Positions 30,739-42,727 of a stretch of 64,000 nt of DNA are shown here, piece after piece. The number at the start of each line of letters is the position of its first letter. The first letter of the stretch is position 1. The DNA lies in assembly GCA_963691705.1 (NCBI GenBank), contig OY829541.1, forward strand, positions 36,349,661 to 36,413,660. Direction: 5' to 3'. The notes under the pieces were generated by a model that was not told the DNA's origin, ran no database searches, and saw only the letters and a program-made list of their open reading frames with translations. Made by a program: the position numbers and the translations under genes. This DNA is from Viola odorata. Lineage: Eukaryota > Streptophyta > Magnoliopsida > Malpighiales > Violaceae.

Positions 30739-30756
30739 TCCCCGGCAACGGCGCCA
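30739..30756 (-). other. Primer-binding site (tRNA-Asp) of Athila element 1
   Basis: On the minus strand TGGCGCCGTTGCCGGGGA is an exact complement of the 3' 18 bases, with CCA, of plant tRNA-Asp. It lies five bases inside the LTR. Confidence 0.9.
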
Positions 30757-30761
30757 AAATT

Positions 30762-32352
30762 TGATCGTCACTCAAATATACTTAATATTTTCTTGATGCC
30801 TAAGTGCACAGATAAATGTGTAAAGGGCAAGACGGGGTCGACCGCAGAGATTGAAGGAATAATAGATCAGTTTAGATGTATGACAGGGAACAAAATGCAA
30901 CAAAGTACAAACAAGTCACACTAGGGGGGTTTATGTTGATTAATGAATTAATCAACACAGAAGTGGGAGCTAACAAGATAAATAATTAAAGCAGTTCTCC
31001 AGGGCATGAATGTAAAATGCAATCGAGGGCAAGATGATTAAAAACAGTTCGAGGGCAAGAAAACAAGAAAAGCAGTAAAAGAGATGTTAATCCGAGGGGA
31101 AGAGATCTTAGCAAAAGGTGTTCGTGGGTTGCATTTCAAGTTAGTTAATCATCGGCACAAAAATAATCCAAACTCATGCACAGACTTGCTATAGGGACTA
31201 TGTTTCCACTCAACACCCCCTACTTACCTTCGTAGGTAGGAGCTACCCCCTGTTTCCACATATGAGGTAGCCTTGACGTTTCGCCATCCTCTCAGGCACG
31301 AATGCGGGGAGGCACTACTCAAAATGCCCATGAAGTGGAGGTAAGACAGATCTAGGGCATGACATCTCAGTGTGTCAATCTCGCATCACATACCCTAAAC
31401 GACCGTTTACCCCTAGACGAAAGACCTCTCGCGATGTCCCTACTAGGTGTCTACTTTAACTCAAGGATTCACGTCAGTTATAACCAAGAGAATGACAGTG
31501 CTCACACAGAAATATTAACAGTTGATCAAGCCAAGCCCTTAACATTTCTAAATGAGCATGGAATTAAAATGATAAACAATCGAATATGTCAAGAGAATAT
31601 ATTAAGCACCTTTTAGGCCTCCTAACCGAATCTTACAACTCTTGAAACACCCTTTACTAAGAAGAGGAAATTTAGCTACTCATAAATAAATGTAAATAGT
31701 AGATAACAAGTAACATGCAACAAGGGAAAATAAAAGGAAAGAGTTTTAGAAGAAACCGAAGGATGAATTAATAATTCAAAGGAGAAAAGCTTGCTCCTTT
31801 ACAAACCAGCGGCTGCTATAAAAACCAAGAGAACAAATCCCTAAAAACTAGGGTAAAAGATGAAATGATGTAATAATATCCTAGGACTGGCCGTCCTTAC
31901 AAAAACCCTAAAGCTTAGCTTATATAGCCTAAACTAGCTAGGAGACAAAATAGCTAAGGGAAGAGAGATAGCCAATGAGAGCGTGACAACACACGTTCTT
32001 CAGGGGAATATCCTAGGATCTCTAGTGCGCTTGACACCTTCTGGAAACACATGGAATCCCGTGCGGATCTTCAAAGATTCTTCTCTTTAGCTTTCGATTG
32101 AGAATTGGCAGAGGTATCGCGGCCGAGAGATAACTCACTGGTCTGGTTAGCGTCGAGGGCTCGATGACACTCTGATCCTCTAGGCCTTGAAGCTCAAAAT
32201 CCCAAGAATTCCTTTAAAAATGCTTCTTTTCGCTCTTTTTTCCTTTTGGCGCTGATCTACAATAAAGATGTAAATAAGGGTCAAATAGCAGAATCAAGCC
32301 CCCGAAAAGGCTAGAAAATATGATAAAATCATGCCCATGAAACATGTTATCA
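30762..32352 (-). repeat. 5' LTR of Athila element 1
   Basis: 1591 bases, paired with 24996-26582. Read on the minus strand it starts TGATAACATGTTTCATGGGC and ends GAGTGACGATCA before the primer site. Confidence 0.9.
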
Positions 32353-32357
32353 ACCCG

Positions 32358-33906
32358 CTATCCAAGTACCATTTGTTCACAAAGAGTTTTCGGCACACCT
32401 ACAAAATAAATTAGTTAGATTTAGGAAGCCAAACTTGTTTGGGTCCTTCTTTATATGCACAAGTACCCTTTGGTACCCAAATTTATTTTATATTAACAAG
32501 CCTTCTACGAATATAGCAAAAAATATGATAAATGACCATGTTTATTACATTTCCTACATTTATATTTTGACTTGACATGTGAAGGATTTGATTTAGAATT
32601 AGAAGAACTAGCTTTGACAAATGAATCTCTAAAATTATTCATATTTGTGGAATAGTTAAATCCAATACCACTCAATTAGAACGTTGCTTTCACCATTTCT
32701 CTTTTGGACATTCAAGCAATCGTTGTGACTTTGTTTGCTTTGCACATATTTAGCTAATGTGGTCTCAAGATTTTTAATATTTTCTTTCAAGTCTAAAACT
32801 TCTTTAGTAGAATTTGCACAAAGCTCACATGTAGTGTTTGGTTTTTAGCTTTACCACAAGCAATTTCAATCATTTTATTTTCATTTGCTAATTCTTCATT
32901 TAATTATTCTAACTCACTAATATCATTTTTAATGTTCTCTAATTCCTTAGCAAGTTCAAAGTTCTTCCTACTAGTTTCTCTAAAGCTAATAGCTAAATCA
33001 TTAAAAACATCTTGCAATTCATCAAAAATATATTCTTCATCAAGGGATTTGCAAGTGCTTACTGTATCATTATCGCTATCACTTTGGTCCATAAGGCAAA
33101 AGTCCATGCCTTAATCGAAAGAGGTTGAAGTTGATGAAGAGCTCCGTTGATAGGCTTTGCTATCTACGTCAACAAGAAGGCATACATTTGGAAGATCTTC
33201 TTCGAATAAGGATTCCGTTTGATCATCACTAGTTTCTTCATCCGCATCACTTCAAGAAGTAGCTTTGAAGGCTCTTCTAGGATGCTCACGAGTTTCCTTC
33301 TTATCTCTTGATCCTCTCTTTTCGTGTCTTTTCTTCTTTTCAAGATTAGAACATTCACTCTTGAGGTGTCCTAGTTTGTCACATTCATAACAAACAATAT
33401 CATTCTTAATCTTGAATTTAGAAGAGTTAGAACGCTCACCTTGATAATTCTTCTTCTTTGAATCCTTTTTTAAGTATTTCTTGATTTTTCTGGTGAAGAG
33501 GGCAAGAGACTCATTATTTTTTTCTTAAAGATTGCTTGTGAAAGCAACGTTTCTGCTCTTCTCTTTCTCTTTCTCTTCTTCCAAGTTGTACAAATTCAGT
33601 TTGTGCTCATATGCGGTAAGTGAACTTACGAGCTGTGGGTTTCATATTCATTTCATCAATGACTGTTGTTTTAGCTAGCCACTTGCTGGGAAGAACACTC
33701 AAAATTTCCGAACCATTTCTTCATTACTTGGATACCATCCAAGATTATCCATGGCATTGCACAAATTCTGAATCCTTGTGCTGAGTTCATAGATGGACTC
33801 ACCTTTGTTCATCTTAAGCAATTCATATTCATGCTTGAGTTGGTTAAGTCGGAGATCGCGTACTTGAGTAGTTCCTTCATGAGCCATCTCTAGAGTTTCC
33901 CATAAA
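32358..33906 (-). pseudogene. Gag of the SIRE-type element
   Basis: From 33906 leftward: HLWETLEMAHEGTTQVRDL, then LKHEYELLKMNKGESIYEL, the UBN2-type Gag core. A first zinc knuckle (C-Y-E-C-x4-G-H-x4-C) lies at about 33352-33405. An acidic open frame at 33107-32904 has FDELQDVFNDLAISF. A second, damaged knuckle CRKCNKHGHL follows near 32550. The end carries WVPKGT-like and WYLDSG residues at 32358-32380, where Athila element 1 is inserted. Several stops occur. The N-terminal part is missing because another LTR begins at 33907. Confidence 0.8.
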
Positions 33907-34477
33907 TGTAAGTTACAACTCACTACTAAGAACAAATAAATTGTAGATACCAATAAGAGGTTCGATCCACAGGGAGCTATGGTATGACTTTCGTGAGAAC
34001 TTGTAATAACACTTAGGTGAAATTGGGGGTTTTGTCTTAAAACTAAAACTGGAAAGTAAATAAAACAAGTAACTATCTTGGCCAAGAATGGTGTTCTTAG
34101 TCAAGATGGCAAATCCAGAAATGGAAATCAAATATGAGAGAAATTCCTAGTAGAGGCGAGCAAGCTATGAGACATGAGTTGCAATCATTGACGCAGGGGT
34201 TTTCATCTTCAATCTACAAAGTTGCTACAGGATCAAGGTATGCTTATGACCCCTGTTTCCCTCCTGTATCAACACCACCTCAGGTACGCTTAGAGATGAT
34301 GCTTAACCAACCAGCACCTTACTAGTTAAAGGGTTTACTAAGTTGGCTGATTAACGATTAGGGGAAGACAACTCCAGATTAGTATCCTCAGGCGTCAGTC
34401 GGGACTGGACCTGATTAATCTTTCACCCTACCGTTTCGTGGATGTTTCACTAGCACGTAGGTGTCTACTTCGATCCT
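33907..34477. repeat. Fragment of an unidentified LTR
   Basis: Non-coding sequence starting TGTAAGTTACAAC at the break in the SIRE-type gag. It contains GGTTCGATCCACAGGGAG, a word common in plant gypsy LTRs, and ends where the LTR of Athila element 2 starts. Its other end is not in the window. Family and orientation are unknown. Confidence 0.4.
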
Positions 34478-36041
34478 TGATAGCATGTTTCATGGGCATG
34501 ATTTTATCTTCTTTTCTAGCCTTTTCGGGGGCTTGATTCTGCTATTTGACCCTTATTTCAATCCTTTTTTGTAGATCAGACCTGAAAGGAGAAAAAGAAC
34601 GAAAAGAAGTATTTTTGGAGGAATTCTTGGGATTTCGAGCTTCAAGGCCCAAGAGATCAGAGTGTTGTCGAGCCCTCGACGCTAACCGGACCAGTGAGCT
34701 GTCTCTAGCCCGCGATATCTCTACATCCATTCTCAATCGAAGGCAAAGAAGAAGAATCTTTGAAGATCCGCACGGGATTCCATGCGTTTCTAGAAGCTGT
34801 CAGGCGCGCTAGAGATTTTAGGATATTCCCCTGAAGGACATGTGCTGTCACGCTCCCATTGCTTCTCCTTCCCCTTAGCTGTTTTGTCCCCTAGCTAGTT
34901 TTAGGCTATATAAGCTTAGCGTTAGGGTTTTTGTAAGGACGACTAACCTAAGACATTAATACATCACTCTTTCTTTTACCCTAATTTCGAGGGATCTTAT
35001 TCTCTTGATTTGTGGAGCAGCCGCCAGTTTGTAAAGAAGAACTCCTTTGATTAATTAAATCATCTCTCGATTTCTTCTAACCTTCCCCTTTTTATTTATT
35101 GTATGCATATTATCATCTACTGTTCATATTCTATCATGAGTAGCTAAACACCATCTTCTTAGTAAAGGGTGTTTCAAGGGTTGTAAGGATCGGTTAAGAG
35201 GCCGAATGCATGCTTAATATATTCTCTTGTCATATTCAATTGTTTATCGTTTTAATCCCATGCTCATCTAGAAATGTTAAGGGTTTGATCAACTGTTAAT
35301 ATTTCTGTGTGAGTAACATCATTCTCTTGGTTATAACTGACGTGAATCCTTGAGTTAGAGTAGACACCTAGTGGAGACATCGCGAGAGGTCTTTCGTCTA
35401 GGGGTAAATGACTGTTTAGGTTATGTGATGCGAGCTTGACAAACTGAGATGTCACGCCCTAGATCTGTCTTGCCTCCACTTAATGGGTGTTTTGAGTAGT
35501 GCCTCCCCGCATTCGTGCCTGGGAGGATGGCGAAACGTCAAGGCCACCTCATATGTGGAAACGAGGGGTGGCTTTTACTTACGAAGGTGAGTAGGGGGCC
35601 TACGTGGAAACATAGTCCCTATAGCAGGTCTGTGCTTGAGTTTGGAATATTTTTGTGCCAATGACTAACTGACCTGTAATGCAACCCGAGAACACCTTTT
35701 GCTAGGATCTCTTCCCATCATATTCATATCTGTTTTACTGCTCTCATTGTTTTCCTGCCCACGAATTATTTTTCACTATCTTGCCCTTGATTGTGTTTTA
35801 CTTTCATGCCCTGGATAACAACTTTAATTATCTAATCTGTGTTGATTAATTCATTAATCAACATAAACCCCCACCCCCCGAGTGTTACTTATTTGTATTA
35901 TGTTGCAATTATTTCCTGTCATACATCTAGACCAACATTTTAATCCTTCAATCTCTGTGGTTTGACCCTATCTTGCCCTATACACATTTATATGTGCATT
36001 TAGGCATCAGGAAAATATTGAGTATATTTGAGTGACGATCA
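34478..36041 (+). repeat. 5' LTR of Athila element 2
   Basis: Starts TGATAGCATGTTTCATGGGC and ends GAGTGACGATCA. TATA box TATATAA is at 34917-34923. It is clearly the same family as the LTRs of element 1, in opposite orientation. Confidence 0.9.
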
Positions 36042-36046
36042 AATTT

Positions 36047-36064
36047 TGGCGCCGTTGCCGGGGA
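36047..36064 (+). other. Primer-binding site (tRNA-Asp) of Athila element 2
   Basis: TGGCGCCGTTGCCGGGGA, complementary to the 3' end of plant tRNA-Asp. The sequence after it, TTGAATGGTACTAAT, is the ordinary leader and serves as the comparison for the abnormal site at 53169. Confidence 0.9.
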
Positions 36065-36096
36065 TTGAATGGTACTAATTTTGTTTCTATTTTTGT

Positions 36097-36776
36097 ATGA
36101 CTAGGAGATCTGCTCCAGATTTACTCCCTCTAGATCTTGAATTGACTAGAATGAAAAGAGGACTTCGAAGGCAAGCCAAAGGTTCATCTACTCAACGTAG
36201 AGTAATCCCACATCCTGCCCTCGACGGACATCCTTCCAATCTGGCCGACCAAGACCGTCAGTTTTTTCTAGACCTAGCTTACCTTCATCGTGGTTTCGAA
36301 AACCCAGTAGCTACCCATTTTGACTTTCCAGAAATGGAAGACCATGACAACCATATGCGTCATGAAGATCCACCACCACCACCTCCTCCAGATCAACAAA
36401 CCATTGACCATTTCAATGCAACCACTCACATGTCAAGTAGTTGCATCGTTTGGCTAGCTGTCCCTTATGACTGGACCCTGAAGTCAGTCGTTATGCATCA
36501 CCTCCCCACCTTTCGGGGGGTTGCCAAGGAGAATGCCCTTCGCCACCTTCAACAACTCCATTCTATTTGCGAGGCCATGAAACCTCCTAACGTCAGCATC
36601 GAGCAAGCCAAGTTGCGCGCCTTCTAGTTGTCTCTTAAGGATGATGCCCTCGATTGGTATTATGACCTTCCACCAAGATCCATTCACTCTTGTGCAGACA
36701 TGTCTAAAATCTTCACTGAGAAGTATTATCTGACCTCCATTGCCAATACCACGCGCAAACAACTTATCTCCATAGT
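36097..36776 (+). pseudogene. Gag of Athila element 2, N-terminal part
   Basis: Starts MTRRSAPDLLPLDLEL. The Gag core is close to that of element 1 (DWTLKSVVMHHLPTFRG). A TAG at 36625-36627 interrupts the frame before LSLKDDALDWYYDLPP. The frame continues to RKQLISIV at 36776, where the chromovirus is inserted; it resumes at 43665 with VQKKEE-like residues. Confidence 0.85.
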
Positions 36777-37707
36777 TGATACGATCCTCGCTAGGCTTGG
36801 ATCGATGCTCCTGTTGCGATCGTTGTTCAAGGATGGACTTCGTGCGGAAATACTTGAATTGAACCCAAACGTGCGCTGACCCTGCTAAGTCGTGATGCCT
36901 AGCCAACCCAGCTACGCGAATGAGGATCTTGATCGAACTCCTAACCCTCTAACCAACAATTGGTTAGCAACCTAGGCAATCGAACAATGGAGGTGAACTT
37001 TCGATTTACTTGATATGCTCTTCGAGCGTTCGGACTCAAAGGATTCAAGGTTCTGCGAGACTTAAATTTAACTCAAGTGTTTTGGCAAAAAAAGTCTGAT
37101 TTTATTAAGCCAAGCGGCTGCCTTAAATAGGCGCAAGAAATACAAATCCTACGAGAACTAGAACTTTTATCTATACAAGAATTCGACTTGAATAAAAGCT
37201 GAAATAATTAATTAATTATAATACTAGTACTAAGAGTATTAGTAGACCCAAGCAATCCTACGCACGGTAGAATTGCGCAATGCGCGTCCTTCCTCAAGTC
37301 GAAGTCCTTGGTGCGCTAGACTTGCGCATGCGTTGACCCGCTCGGCCCTTCTTCCAAACGCGTCGGGCGTTTGACTTGAAACTTCCGTAGCCTCTTCTAG
37401 ACCCTTGAAGCTATCTTGTAACTCGGCTGGAGCTCGGTAAATATCTCCCAAGTCTGACTTGGCTCGGGCATCCGTTTCGTGGGCGCTAGCGTGGGCGCTG
37501 GGTGCGACCAGCAACGTCACTGAGCGCGGCGTGTGCTCGCGTAGTACGGACTCCTCCAGCGTAGCCTCGCGCTGAATCTCGTCATGTAGGAACAAAGAAA
37601 GCTGGTTGGACAGGCGCTTGCTGTGTTGGCGCGTCATCGGGCCAACGGGCGGCAAGGGCACGCGAGAAGGTGCGGCGTGCGTGCGATGCGTACTAGGGTT
37701 CGCATCA
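36777..37707 (-). repeat. 3' LTR of the chromovirus
   Basis: On the plus strand TGATACGATCC...GTTCGCATCA. On the minus strand it begins TGATGCGAAC, as in the pol-less element at 6964. The end of the polyprotein frame (to 37239) lies inside it. A TATTTAAG box on the minus strand is near 37117. Confidence 0.95.
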
Positions 37708-37949
37708 GTCCCTCCGTCTTCAAGAGGATTCGTCCTTGAATCCGAGTCTTCCTCATCATCTTCCACCCAATCACACAAACTTAAATCGGAGATGTTGAAG
37801 GTAGTACTTGCGGATCCATAGTCGCTAGGAAGGTCGAGGACATAGGCATTATTATTGATTTTCTCCACGATAAAAAATGGGCCATCTCCTATTGCGGAAT
37901 TTTGTGACGCCTCAAGGCTGGAAATCTTTCCTTCCTTAAATGTAGCCAA
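37239..37949 (-). pseudogene. C-terminal tail of the chromovirus integrase, reading into the LTR
   Basis: After a frameshift near 37935 the integrase tail continues as DGPFFIVEKINNNAYVLDLP, then TFNISDLSLCDW, an acidic DDEEDSDSRTNPLEDGG, and GPMTRQHSKRL. From 37707 the frame is LTR-encoded and ends at 37239. In CRM-type elements the C-terminus also reads into the 3' LTR and can direct insertion to particular chromatin. No canonical chromodomain residues are visible here. Confidence 0.75.
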
Positions 37950-40900
37950 ACCCAGTCGCCTACTTTGAAAGATGCGGTCGCTCTTCCTTGATTTTTCTTG
38001 CGGACCAAGAGTTCATTCATCTTCTCAATATTTTTCTTGGTCTGCTCATGAATCTTTTTCACCGCTGCTGCCTTTGCGTCTCCATCTAAACTCATGGCAT
38101 CTTGCAAAGGTAAAGGTGCTAAGTCCAGCGGCGTCAAAGGATTGAAGCCGTAGACTATCTCGAAAGGTGAAAACCCAGTGCTAGAATGCGTAGCTCGATT
38201 GTAGGCAAATTCCATAAAGGGTAGCTGATCATCCCACTTGGTCACATGTTTGCCTACCAATGCTCTCAATAAGGACCCAACTGTGCGGTTTACTACTTCT
38301 GTTTGTCCATCTGTTTGAGGATGGCAAGAAGTCAAAAAGAGTAGCTTAGTCCCCAAACGTCGCCATAACACTCGCCAAAAATGGCCAAGAAATTTCCTGT
38401 CTCGGTCACTTACAATGCTTGCGGGCATCCCGTGTAAGCAAACAATTTCCTTGAAAAATAAATTGGCGATGTAGCTTGCGTCGTTGCTCGTGGTGCACGG
38501 TATGAAGTGTGCCATCTTCGAAAATCTGTCCACAACAACGAAGATGCAATCCTTCCCTTTCCATGATTTCGGCAACCCAACCATAAAGTCCATCGAGATG
38601 TCTGTCCAAGGGTGCGAAGGAATGGGTAGAGGCATGTACTCACCGTGGCTTGCAACTTTTGACTTGGCCTTGCGACATGTAATACACCGAGCCACAATGC
38701 GTATCACGTCCCTTTTCATATGTGGCCAGTACCCCTTTAATATCTCAAGGGTCTCCGTAACTCCGAAGTGTCCCATAAGTCCACCACTGTGCGACTCTAA
38801 GACAAGTAATTTTCGCATCGAACAATGCGGAACGCACAACCTCTTGTGTTTAAACAGATACCCTTCATGCTGAAAATACTTAGACCCATGTGTCGTCATG
38901 CATGTCGAGTAGATCTCTCCAAAATCAGAATCAAGAGGGTAGAGAGAAATTATGTGTGCAAACCCTAAAAGTTTCGCACTAAGAGAAGAGATGAGGGCAT
39001 ACCGTCTAGACAATGCGTCGGCTACGATATTCTCTTTTCCTTGCTTATATTGGATGTGGTACGGGAATGCTTCTATGAATTCCATCCAGGTTGCGTGTCT
39101 CCTGTTCAATTTCCCTTGTCCCTTCAGATACTTCAAGCGAAGGTGATCGGTGTGCACTAGGAACTCTCGCGGCATAAGGTAGTGCTGCCAAACCTCTAAG
39201 GCGCGTACGAGCGCATATAGTTCCTTGTCATAAGTTGGATACCGAAGCTGTGCATCTTTTAATTTCTTGCTGAAGAACGCAATTGGCCTCTTCTCTTGCA
39301 TCAGAACCACTCCAATGCCGATGCCACTTGCATCGCATTCTACTTCGAAAGCCTTTTCGAAATTCGGCAATGCTAAAACAGGCGTTGTGCATAGCCTCTC
39401 TTTAAGCGTTTGAAACGCTTGTTCCTGCGACTGCTCCCATGTGAAGGGCACTCCCTTCTTGGTCAATTCGTTCAAAGGTGCTGCTACAGTGCTGAAATCC
39501 TTGACAAAGCGCCTATAAAAGCTCGCTAAGCCATGGAACGAACGTATGTCACTCACGTTCTTTGGCGTAGGCCACTCTTGGATGGCTTTGATCTTTTCTT
39601 CATTGACCTTGACACCCTCCACACTCACAATGAACCCTAGAAAACTGACTTGCTTAAGCGCGAATGAGCACTTACTCGCCTTAGCATATAGTTGTTGCTC
39701 ACGTAGGGTTAAGAACACTTGGCGTAGGTGCGCGCCATGTTCTTCAAGTGACCTGCTATAAACGAGGATGTCATCAAAGTACACCACTACGAACTTGCCA
39801 ATGAACCGCCGTAGCACATGGTTCATAAGTCTCATGAATGTGCTTGGTGCGTTTGTCAAACCGAAAGGCATGACCATCCACTCGTAAAGACCATGCTTGG
39901 TCTTAAACGTTGTCTTCCATTCGTCCCCTTCCTTCATTCGGATTTGATGGTAGCCAATCATAAGATCTATCTTCGAGAAGATTTGACTGCCACTCAATTC
40001 GTCTAACATGTCATCTAGCCTCGGAATGGGATGTCGATACTTGATTGTGATCTTGTTCACGGCCCTACAGTCCACACACATTCGCCATGTACCATCCTTT
40101 TTAGGCACAAGGATAACAGGCACGGCGCAAGGGGAAAGACTTTCTCGCACATACCCATGGCTCAATAAGTCATCCACTTGCCGCTGTAACTCTTTTGTCT
40201 CTTCGGGATTACTTCTATAAGCTGGCCGATTCGGAATTGTGGAGCCTGGAACAAAGTCTATTTGGTGCTCGATCCCTCGGATTGGAGGCAAACCCGCGGG
40301 CATCTCATCGGGTAATACATCCGCGAATTCTTCCAATAACTCGGAGATAATAGGTGGGGTAGAATTTGTAGATGAAGAAGAAGTGAGACAGTAGGGCTTG
40401 AAGCGAAGTAGAATCAAAGGCTTACTTGATTCGTAATTAGAATTGCGCATGGTAAGTGCTCGCCGAAGATCCTTCCCTTTGGCATAGAGACTTGTCTTCT
40501 TTCCACCAATCTTTACTTCGTTTGGGCTATTCTTGTCTTCTTCTTCACTTTCTTTGAGCTTCTTAGCAATTTCCCACTCGGCATGGGCTTTCTCGAGCCA
40601 TTGTTCATCTTCGAACACTTGTGCTGGAGTCAAAGGCGCAAGTGAGTACTTCTTGCCGTCTTTGACTAGCTTGTACTTGTTGGTTCGGCCATCATGTACG
40701 GCTGATCTATCAAATTGCCATGGTCGTCCCAACAAAATATGACTCGCATGCATAGGCACTACGTCGCAAAGGATTTCATCCTTGTACCTCCCAATTGCGA
40801 ATGAGACGAGTGCTTGCTGGCTTACTTTAATGGCACTGCCATTATTCATCCACTGTAGCGAATATGGCCTTGGATGGCGTATGGTAGTCAGTCCCAACTG

Positions 40901-41344
40901 CTGAACTAACATTGTGCTCACGCAATTAGTGCAACTCCCGTTGTCTATGATCATGGAGCACCCTGTTTTGTTGACAACGCAGCGGGTGTGAAACAAGTTT
41001 TCCCGCTGCTCGTCTCCATGCGCCTCTTCTTTGACTTGCGCGCTAAGACTGCGCCTCGTCACTAAGGACAATGAGTTGATCACAACTTCGTCCGAGTCAC
41101 TGTCCTCATTAGAGCCTTCATTGTCCCTTTCAATCTCTTGCTCATCATCGGATGCTAGCTCACCATCCTCGCGTATTAAGAGAAAACGTTTGTTAGGGCA
41201 ATCAGCTTGCCCGTGTCCCCGTCCCGAGCACTTGAAACACACTATATCTTTAGTAGAGGGCCTATTCGGAGCTGTGTTGGCACTGCTGTTGGGTGTCTTA
41301 GGCGGATTGGTACCGCTGCTGGGCCCCTTGTAATCATACGGCAA
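37889..41344 (-). pseudogene. Protease-RT-RNase H-integrase polyprotein of the chromovirus
   Basis: A long uninterrupted frame of 1151 codons, starting inside the gag-pol linker. Order: CCHC knuckle (C-F-K-C-x4-G-H-x4-C, about 41200-41245), protease [13 protein letters not shown] with GHILLGRP-like [15 protein letters not shown] with [14 protein letters not shown] and [12 protein letters not shown] (about 39763-39790). RNase H follows: [28 protein letters not shown]. Integrase has a zinc region [20 protein letters not shown] and a core with [20 protein letters not shown] and [14 protein letters not shown]. Integrase D-D-E residues are present. Protease has D-N-G instead of D-S/T/G-G. Upstream stop and both frameshifts lie outside this frame. 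Confidence 0.9.
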
Positions 41345-42518
41345 GACTTTAGGTGGTGCACGGACCCCTTTGTCTTCCCTGCTCTATTGCGACTTCTTCC
41401 AACCTTGTGCCTTAGTCGCAACTGAACTCGAATTAGAGTAGGAGACTCTAGCTTGGTCTGCCTCTCTATCTTGATGACCATGTGCATCATCTCTTCTAAG
41501 GACCCATAGTACACCAGCTCCAACTTGTTGGCAATATCACGGTTTAGGCCATTAAAGAAGCGCGCCATTGTAGCCTCTTCCTCTTCTTCGATTTGTGCTC
41601 TTGCTAGTGAAATCTCTAGCTCATTGAAGTACTCACTTACTGACCGAGTCCGTTGGGACATAGCTTGCAATCGCTGATAAAGGTCCCGCTGAAAATACGT
41701 TGGGATGAAGCACCTCCTCATCTCTCGCTTCATCTCGTCCCATGTTCGGACGGGTGGAGCATTCGCTCGACGCTTGAGCTTGTGCAGCTGTTCCCACCAA
41801 TGTATGGCATAGCCATTGAACTCAACGGCTGCTAAGCGGATCTTCTTTTCTTTAGAATAATTATGGACTAAAAAGATCGATTCAATCTTCTGCTCCCAAG
41901 TTAAGTATGCATCGGGGTCGTCCTTGCCATCAAACGGTGGAATTTTGAGCTTGATGCTATTCAGATTGGCATCAACTCGATCTTCTCCTCTAGGCCGCCG
42001 CTCATTAGCTCGGTCGCGCCTAAAGAACTCAGGTTCCTCTTCCTCATACGCCTCATTCCAGTGCATACGGGGCGCTGGGTGCCACTGCTCGTCGTAGTCG
42101 GGTTCGCGCTCCATGCGCCGATGGCTCGACGCGCTAGGCGCTCCGTATTGATGCGTTGGGCTTGTGTGGGCGTGCGCCGCTGCTCCTCATTATTCCCAAG
42201 CAACACAAAACGTTGGTCTTGATTCCCCTCGCCAACAACACCTTCGGGTAAATCAGTAAAAGGACCCGACTTGTCTTCCTTTGGTCCCATGTCATAGAGG
42301 TGAGCTGCGCGTTGTGGGTTCAGGACTTGGGTCATGTGGGGCGTGGCTGTTGCCTTTTTCTTTTCATCTGATTGCTGCTCTGATTTAGGGTTGTTGCATG
42401 CTTCCATCTTGTCCATTCGGGCTAAGAGTTGGAGAAGGAGTTCTCGGGTAGATAGGTCGCCCTCTTCGGCCTTGACTTCGGTTTCCTTGATACTTTTGTT
42501 TCCTGAATCTTGAGACAT
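41242..42518 (-). pseudogene. Gag of the chromovirus, split over two frames
   Basis: Starts at 42518 (MSQDSGNKS). The first frame runs to about 42110, where a one-base shift moves the homology to the frame 42114-41242 (MEREPDYDEQWHP). The core then reads LKIPPFDGKDDPDAYLTWE, HNYSKEKK, RCFIPTYFQRDLYQRLQ and LNRDIANKLEL, matching the decayed Gag of the pol-less element. A second shift near 41410 and a TAG near 41395 separate it from the knuckle and pol. Gag packages the RNA. The breaks may be real or assembly indels, since the LTRs are so young. Confidence 0.85.
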
Positions 42519-42727
42519 TCTTTCTTCTTTTTTTAAATTTTGTTTTGTTTTTTTTTTGTTTTTTTTGTTTTTTATTTTATTTTTTTTGACTCTATATAAA
42601 ACGAAAATACAACTAGATGGATGAAGGGTGATTTAGCTCCGGACTAGAGTAAATTGACTCAAGAATGTATCGAAATAAAGAAGCAATTAAATTACCAAGC
42701 TTGAACAGCCTTCGCTCCGCTACCAAC
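42519..42727 (-). other. Leader and primer-binding region of the chromovirus
   Basis: On the minus strand GTTGGTAGCGGAGCG follows the LTR end directly and is the primer-binding region. The rest of the leader is A-rich just before the gag ATG. tRNA not assigned. Confidence 0.7.

Larger units (their letters stand above)
24996..32352 (-). mobile_element. Athila element 1: gypsy element with gag but without pol
   Basis: LTRs of 1587 and 1591 bases (24996-26582 and 30762-32352), with termini TGATCGTCACTC and ...TTATCA/CTATCA on the plus strand, are flanked by the TSD ACCCG (24991-24995, 32353-32357). The primer site at 30739-30756 is complementary to the tRNA-Asp 3' end. Gag is nearly complete, protease is a duplicated fragment, and RT, RNase H and integrase are absent. 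In place of pol is a segment with a plant gene exon (about 27840-28565) and purine-rich sequence. In the first 470 aligned LTR bases I count about 30 differences, so this is an old insertion. Confidence 0.9.
19677..33906 (-). mobile_element. SIRE-type Ty1/copia retrotransposon, 5' end missing, split by Athila element 1
   Basis: On the minus strand the order is gag, protease, integrase, RT, RNase H, 3' LTR, the copia order. Gag has the Sireviruses' MAHEGTTQVRD segment and two zinc knuckles. Pol contains WYLDSGCSRHMTG (split), HRRLVHVG, YVDDIIFGS and SNKKQNFVATSTIEAEY. Athila element 1 (24996-32352) sits between WYLDSG and CSRHMTG, with TSD ACCCG. Without it the copia element is about 6.9 kb. 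The 5' LTR and N-terminal Gag are absent beyond 33906. All coding parts have stops. Confidence 0.85.
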
